A stretch of DNA of 64,000 nt from Dipteris shenzhenensis (lineage: Eukaryota > Polypodiophyta > Polypodiopsida > Gleicheniales): NCBI GenBank assembly GCA_047967505.1, contig CM106540.1; one strand, given 5' to 3'. This document shows, piece after piece, positions 57,491 through 64,000 of the stretch (position 1 is the stretch's first letter; every line of letters starts with the position of its first letter). A program made the position numbers and the translations under genes. The notes beneath the pieces are model-generated. The model was not told the DNA's origin. It saw only the letters and a program-made list of their open reading frames with translations, and did not search any database.

Positions 57491-60400
57491 TGTGGGGGTT
57501 AAAGGTCACTGTGCCTTTACCTCGGTTATGTACAATACTCAAACATATATATAAATGAATGAAAAAAAAGATAAGGGTGTTTTGCACCCACCAAAACTTG
57601 TGTGGCTCTCTATTTCTCTCTCTCCCTCTTCCGTTCTTGCTTTCGTTGAGAGCACTCTCAACTAGTATCAGAGCCTAGGTGATCTAGCTGAGCGTGCGTG
57701 AATGCTTGGAAGCTCAACAGCTCTATGGGAGGAAGGAGAAGCTCTGTGGGAAGCTTTGTGGGTGATTTTACTTGCATCCGAGTGCGCAAAGACCTTGAAG
57801 GAACCTTTGGAAAGTCACTTTGGTTTTGCAAAGTGGTTTTGAGAGCCTGTTAAGTGTTTTCAAAGAAAAGCCGTTTTTATAGCTTTTCTCGGTTCCGTTC
57901 GACAACAGAGACTCCGTAATGACTTGTAGAGGCAACTATTTCTTGCTTTTGGTGCCCATTTCACTTTAGGACTTGGAAACACCTTCATTCTTGAATTTGG
58001 GATCATTTTATTGGATTTCTGACTCAATGTGTCAGTTTTTACGTTTTTCTGCCCGGGTGTTGGAACTCAAGTTTGGAGCAACCATTTGCAGATCTGTCAG
58101 TTCTGATAAACTCAAAAGGTCCTAAAACTTTTACGTTGCTCATCATTTGCACTCTGGTAGAGTTTACAAACAGTACTGTTTCCAAAAACGTTTTTCAATC
58201 CGTGTGTTGGACCCAGTGATTGAGACCACGGTTTCTAAAACCATCTGTCCCATTGCATTTCGAATGCCTAAAAACCCCTACCTGTCAGTTCTTGCATGAT
58301 TAAGTGGAGTATTTTCAGAGTTATAGATCTCTGTGTATTAGATTTCATCTCTCTGTCATGCATTTTTCATTCTAAGATTTTGAAACCTTAGATTTATGCC
58401 ACATGGTAGTGGATAGGTGTTAACTCCCATTTCTCACTCATCGGTTGGGATTTTGGAGTTCCAGCAGAAGAGAGATATTTGCAGATTGTCTTGCTGAGTC
58501 CGATTATGCAATGGTGCACATATTTTGAGGCATCTCAGGTTCTATTTTCAATAGCAGTCATTGCTGTGAGACCATGATTTCTTGAGCATACCTTATGCAG
58601 ATCACTCTGGTTGCAGTTTGAGCCATGTGCACTCATTCATGGTGTGCATTGGGTTGCAGTGGATGATTTATAGGCCATTTGGATGCATTGTGATCCTTAT
58701 TGGATGCACTGATAGGCCTAGATTGCCTTGTGGGATGCTATTTTTTATGGACGCTTTGCACATGAATGCTATTTTATGCTAAGGGATAGCTTTGACACAT
58801 TGCAGGTGATGCACTGATAGTGTTATGCTCTCTTGGATCATATATTGGTAATGCATATGCCCATGAACGGTGTTTATGCTTGAGCCATTTGGCACTTATT
58901 GGCATTTTGGATTGCCATTGCAGTTGGCATTTTCTTTTGGGCCAGATTTGCTCATATGGATGCATAGTACATGCACATGAGTCAATTGCATCTTTTGATG
59001 CTTTGAGCTTTGAGTTTTGGTGATATTTCACTCTATTGTGGCATACACATTTGTGTGCACCTAGTATTTAGTGTGATTTCTCTTTTGCAGGTACTAGCAT
59101 TTGGGATTTTGTTTCATTTGCATCATGGCATCCTCTTCCATTTCTAAAAAGGAGTTTTTCAGCATTAAAAAGTTTGATGGGACAAACCTTTCTTTGTGGA
59201 AAGAAGAAATAAGGGATGCGCTTATTCAAAAGAAGCAGATTAGACCCTTGGCAGGGATTGAAGCTAAGCCTGCAGATATGTTTGAGGATGATTGGAATGA
59301 GTTGGATGCATTAGCAAAGTCTACTATTAGACTTCATCTTGCAGAGTCAGTTTATTTCACAGTAGTAAATGAGCAGAGTATGGAAGATTTATGGAAGAAA
59401 TTGTGTGCCACTTATGAGAAGGAAACTACCTCTAATAAAGTTTACCTCATGAAGAGGATGTTTGAGGTGCAGATGAAAAAAGGATCTCCATTGCTTCTCA
59501 CTTGAATGAATATTATTTTCAGCCAGCTTTAGGCTCAGAATATGAATTTTGATGCGAAGACTAAGGCAATATTTCTCTTATGTTCATTGCCATCCTCATG
59601 GGATACCTTCCGAACAGCTGTCAGTAACTCTGCACCTGGTGGAGTACTGAAATTTGAGCTAAATACTATGTGACGTTCATTGATGATGCAACTAGGAAAG
59701 TGTGGGCTTATGCTATAGCTCGAAAGAGTGATGTGTTCTAGGTATTTCAAAAATGGTTAGATTTGCTTGAGAATCATTCAAGTAGAACACTGAAATGCCT
59801 ACGAACTGAAAATGGTGGAGAGTATCTCTCTCATGACTTTTAGCATTTTTGTGATACACGTGGGATTAAGAGGGAGCTCACATCCCCTCATACTCTAGAG
59901 CAAAATCCAATTGCAAAAAAGATAAACCGTACCATTCAAGAAAGGTTGCAATGCATGCTTTCCAATGCAAGTCTTTCTGGTGGTTTTTGGGCTGAGGCAA
60001 TGAAGAATGCAGTGCATGTGATCAATAGATCACCTAGTAAGAGTTTGGATGGTGGTATTCGTGAAGAGGCATGGAGTGGCAAGAAGCCCTCTTACTCTCA
60101 TCTATGTATATTTGCGTGTGAGGCATATGCACATGTGCCAAAAGAGCTTCGAAAGAAGCGAGATCCTAAGTCTAGGAAATGCATCTTTCTAGGTTGTGGT
60201 GAAAGCGGAGAGATGGGCTATCGTCTCTGGGATCCAGAAGTAAAGAAGATCATACACAGCCATGATGTAGTCTTCAATGAGAAGAAGATGCATAAGGCAC
60301 CCATGAAGGATGTGGAAATGAGGAGAATCACTTTCCAAGATGTGAATCCACCAGCATAGGTTGATAGATAGCAAGCTCTCCATGCACCAAATGTGTAAGA

Positions 60401-60730
60401 AATGGTACCACCAAGTACAAGCTGAAATGCCCTTGAGAATATCATCTAGGGTGTCTAGACCGCCTGATAGGTTTGTTCCAGGGGTAGACTATGTGATGCT
60501 TATTGGTTGCAGGGAGCCTTCTTACTACAGAGAGGCTATGATGCATGAGGATCGAGACTTGGGACTTGGTTTCTTTGCCACATGGAAAGAAAGCATTGCC
60601 ATGTAAATGGGTCTACAAGATGAAGGTCACAGGTGATGGTGTGCCTAGGTATAAGGCCGTTTGGTCACTAAAGGGTTCAAGCAAGAGAAGGGTATGGACT
60701 TTGATGAGATATTCTCTCTGTGGGAAGCCC
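57491..60730 (+). mobile_element. Family A Copia copy with internal deletions, 3' truncated
   Basis: LTR 57491-57660 (170 bp), mutated primer site, full leader, and gag from the ATG at 59125 (MASSSISKKEFFSIKKFDG). Gag shifts frame near 59480. At about 59656 the sequence jumps from gag to integrase, losing about 1.0 kb (zinc knuckle, protease and early integrase; family A 11417-12447). Integrase then runs to FGC-type FACEAYAHVPKELRKK. Smaller deletions lie near 60418 (about 85 bp) and 60553. Reverse transcriptase ends after FDEIFS near 60720. There is no right LTR. Its integrase keeps the undamaged version of the region that is frameshifted in the intact element. Confidence 0.9.
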
Positions 60731-60749
60731 TTGGTATGGTATATAGCAT

Positions 60750-61870
60750 GCAAAATTTTAGAAATTATTTCCTAGGAAATTAGTTCATATTTTATGTGGA
60801 TCATCAAGCTTGATTGTATCTCATCAACAAACCAGTTATTCAAGGTAGGTTGGTGAGATGGATGTTATTGCTTCAAGAATTCAATTTTTGCATAGTCCAT
60901 GAACCTAGTAAGTCAAATGCAAGAGCTAACAATTTTGGTTGCCATCCAAACACGTGTAACCACCAAGTTACTAAATGCCAATCTCTTTGCACGTCGATCT
61001 TACTGAGATAGAGTATGATGATATCTCCACTATTTATCGTAGGGAACTTTTCTTGAACATATGTCCAAAGAAAATCATAGGCAACTAGCCATCAAGTCTT
61101 GGAAATATATCTTAATAGGTGGGCAATTGTATCACCAGGGTGCCAATTGTGTCCTACGTAGGTGGATATTGCCACATGAGCGAGTTTTAGTACAGATTAA
61201 AGCTCATAAAAGGCTTGGTAGAGGTCACTTTACAGAGGACCTCATCACCAAAAAATCATTACAAGCTAGATTGTGGTGCATTAATCTATTCATGAAGCAC
61301 ATGCCCAAGATGTAATGGACAAGTCGAGTCCACCAACAAGACTCTCAAATTCATTCTTACCAAAACTGTGAATTCTAATCATACATATTAGGACACAAAA
61401 TTGTGTGTCACATTATGGGCTTGTAGAATTGCTTATAAGGTCACCACCAGCCTCACTTTGTTTTGTAAGGCATTTGATTGGACACTATGATGCCAATGAA
61501 ATTTTTGTCCTAGTTTTACATATTGCTACATAGCATCACCTTAGCAAATCAAAAGCTATTCAGCACCATTTACGACATCTTAGTAAGTTGGATGAATTAC
61601 AACTACAAGCTATGTGAACATAGTAGTAGGTAATCTAGAGGAGGCTTGGCATGATGGGTATATTGTGCGGGAAAATTTGAAGAAGTGTATACATGTATTG
61701 TTGTATAATGCAAAAGGAAGCAAGATGAAGACTCATTTAAATTTGGTTGGAATGGTCCATACAAGCTGATTGAGGTACATGATATCGACTTGGGAGAAAG
61801 GATGATTCCCCAATTAATTAATGGAAGCCGACTCAATCCATATAGAAGTACAACAACAAGTTTAATCATC
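60750..61870 (+). mobile_element. Ty3/Gypsy RNase H and integrase relic
   Basis: The sequence after the family A break reads FMWI-type start, then YLINKPVIQGRLVRWMLLLQ and NFCIVHEPSKSNARAN (RNase H end). The integrase H2C2 region follows (ILIGGQLYHQGANCVLRRW, 61061-61315), then NGQVESTNKTL-like sequence near 61320 and WNGPYKLIEV near 61750. These motifs in this order are typical of Ty3/Gypsy pol, not Copia. Stops and indels are frequent. LTRs and earlier domains are missing. Confidence 0.8.
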
Positions 61871-64000
61871 GCAAGTTCATAGGGACTTGATGGGATGCCG
61901 TGTGGCAACGAGCCTCTTAAACTCACCATTATTAGGACTAATCATGAGAGCTACATTTGGTAGCCGAGTTGTCACATGGGATGCTGGATTTGGCATTGCA
62001 TCATCTTCAATGGACTATTGCTTCATGCAACCAACTCACACTGCTTCTACTCTCTATTGCTCATCCCTTGTGTTTGCCTTTACATCCTTAGCCACCCTTG
62101 CATCTTTGTTCTTATAGTTCGTCCCATTCTCACTGCATCCATGGTTCTTTAACTTTGAAAAAAGGGCAGAGACCTACAAAGATGTAGAGGTTGTCCCTAC
62201 AACTTCAAGGACCTTATCCTATTGATTGACCAGCTATAATTGTTTAGATGCTGAAGAGAAACAAGTTTTTGGACATCGCAAACCTACCATGGTTTGATAT
62301 GTGGAGCTCGAAAGTTGCGAAGGATATGTTGAGCTCATACAATGGAGACACACACAACATTAGCATCCACCAAACAATGATGAGTTCATCTCAACTACTT
62401 GTTGTATGCTAAGGTTTTCATGCTAGCACCAATGCCACTAAGACACCCCAAATGAGATCAGTAGGCAACCATAGCTAATTGTGACCAATAGTTCAAAACT
62501 AATGTCTTCCACCAATCACATGGTTATCTAATCAGCAACAAGGTGTGAGATGAGGAGAAACATCATTTCTTTCAATTGCTTACCAAATATATTGGCTTAA
62601 AAAGGAGTCTCGTACATTCCATGGAAATTCATGGTCAAGGCCCTTATAGCATATGAGGGAAAATTTTAGATTGACTAGCTCTAGATATTTACAAAGACAT
62701 TTGACAAATAGCTAAAGAGTGTGTGTGGGTTGGGGGGGGGGGGGGAGGGCACACCAAGCTCATTGCAAGCTTGGGCCACACCTCTACATCATTGAGCATA
62801 GGTTGGAATCAGATGATGTGGGTTGGCTGGAAGTGCCTGACCTTGAAGGACAAACTCCAATATTGCTACCAACTAAGTAGTTAAGAGGCCCATCAACAAG
62901 GCAGCTACATAAGAAGGGGTAGGTGGCTTGGGAATGGCAATTTGAATGAGCTCAACCATAAAAGAGCTAGAGGTAACAAAGTTAGAGTCCCATACATGAC
63001 CACCACTTCCCCCTCTACCAAGCTTTTTGTGCAAAACTCGGTCTAACATAGCTCACCTTCATAGGCAAACACTGATCCGATCCTCCCTAAGAATCCAAGG
63101 TCTCCTCCCAACCACTCATGAAGTAGCCTCCTCATTGGAGTCTCATTTTGAACAAGCTCTTCGTACTCTCTACCATCCTCCTAAGATACCACTCCCATCA
63201 TCCCTAAGCCTCATTCATCTCCATCATGTGTCAAACCTCACCAATACACTAGGAAGTGACTCAGATTGGTGAAGCAGAAGCCACATCCGACATCAACATG
63301 GTTGAAGGGACCACCACCAACACTATTGGTGTGGAGAAGAAAAAATTGGAGTTAAAAGACACAGAGACTCTAGATGAATCTACTAAGCGGGATGGAGAAG
63401 GGCAAGTCACCCCAAAACCAGATACAGTAAGAATGGAGGGACAAGACAAGTACAATACACAAGATAAAGGAGAGGCCACTCAAATGACTCAAATTTTGGC
63501 TCAGACAGTGGGAGCACATAGCAAGAGAGACTTATTGCAAATCCAAAGATAGAGAAGGATGTCCCTAAGGGCCCTACAAGTCCAACAAAGCTTGGAGGAG
63601 GCTGCAACAAAGGTTAGAAAATTGTAGTAGCAAAAGCACAAAAAGAGGCTCAAACCACAATTGCCACATCTGAAGCATTAAGCTTGGGCAATACCTTTGT
63701 GCCTCTATTAGGTATAGAAACCTTTGTAGCTAGTCTACACAAGGGATGACCATGCAAGAGACACCATTGGTCCCAATGGCCTTAGATGCCCAAACCAATA
63801 TGAGGTGTTATGAGATGGGGGTGCTTCTGCAATTCTAGGATCCTCTTCCATCTCAGATGGGAAAGAAGGAAGCTCCAAGAAAGTTTAATTGCTCATCCTT
63901 AGAAGCTGCTAGGGAGGTACCTTACTTTCCCCCTCTATGATATGTAGTGCCAGGAGAGGGAATTAACCCTCTCTTCTACTGGGAAGATCTAGCCAATCAA
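61871..64000. other. No gene recognised; charged open frame at 63027-63552
   Basis: A 14-base G run lies at 62732-62745. From 63027 the plus strand carries two adjoining open frames: a basic/hydrophobic one (63027-63272), then a Glu/Lys/Thr-rich hydrophilic one (63256-63552). Neither is recognised; they could be the start of a gag-like protein. No promoter or RNA gene was seen. Confidence 0.35.

Overview
The window looks like nuclear DNA of a land plant with a large, repeat-filled genome. In 64 kb I find one convincing intact host gene, a three-exon plastid/mitochondrial adenylate carrier of the BT1 (Brittle-1) type at 27.8-30.35 kb. Almost everything else that is recognisable is a transposable element or its debris. 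A fern or gymnosperm seems more likely than a compact angiosperm genome, but that is only an impression from repeat load and decay; the sequence does not name the species.

Layout. 1-7.4 kb: decayed, mostly unrecognised coding debris, including a long minus-strand coiled-coil/proline-rich relic (4.0-7.4 kb). 7.7-17.5 kb: a nested retrotransposon. An old, truncated Ty1/Copia element (family B) is split by a nearly intact, younger Tnt1/Tork-like Copia element (family A, 9266-15170, 181-bp LTRs, ATAAC target duplication). 17.5-27.5 kb: gene-free, AT-rich sequence with four local tandem duplications. 27.5-30.6 kb: the BT1 gene. 33.9-38.0 kb: a decayed copy of an unrecognised intron-containing protein family (labelled family U here), invaded by a LINE fragment and followed by a histone H3-like pseudogene. 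41.2-46.4 kb: a mosaic of inverted and truncated family A pieces, another Copia gag and a LINE tail. 48.0-49.7 kb: a minus-strand LINE reverse transcriptase relic with an internal tandem duplication. 50.6-52.5 kb: a second family U copy. 54.5-56.5 kb: about 2 kb dominated by (CT)n, (CA)n, (GT)n and (GA)n, containing two small foldback hairpins. 57.5-60.7 kb: an internally deleted family A copy, followed directly by a Ty3/Gypsy RNase H-integrase relic (60.75-61.9 kb).

How it fits together. Family A dominates, with at least six pieces of one lineage in different states of decay, so the window records repeated insertion, nesting, inversion and deletion. The strongest candidate for something undescribed is family U: three decayed copies (about 1.07, 34.2 and 50.6 kb) align in protein space in the same order of blocks, carry short GT-AG introns at different places, and share a C-terminal EKSH ... 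WFFR block. I recognise no named family for it.
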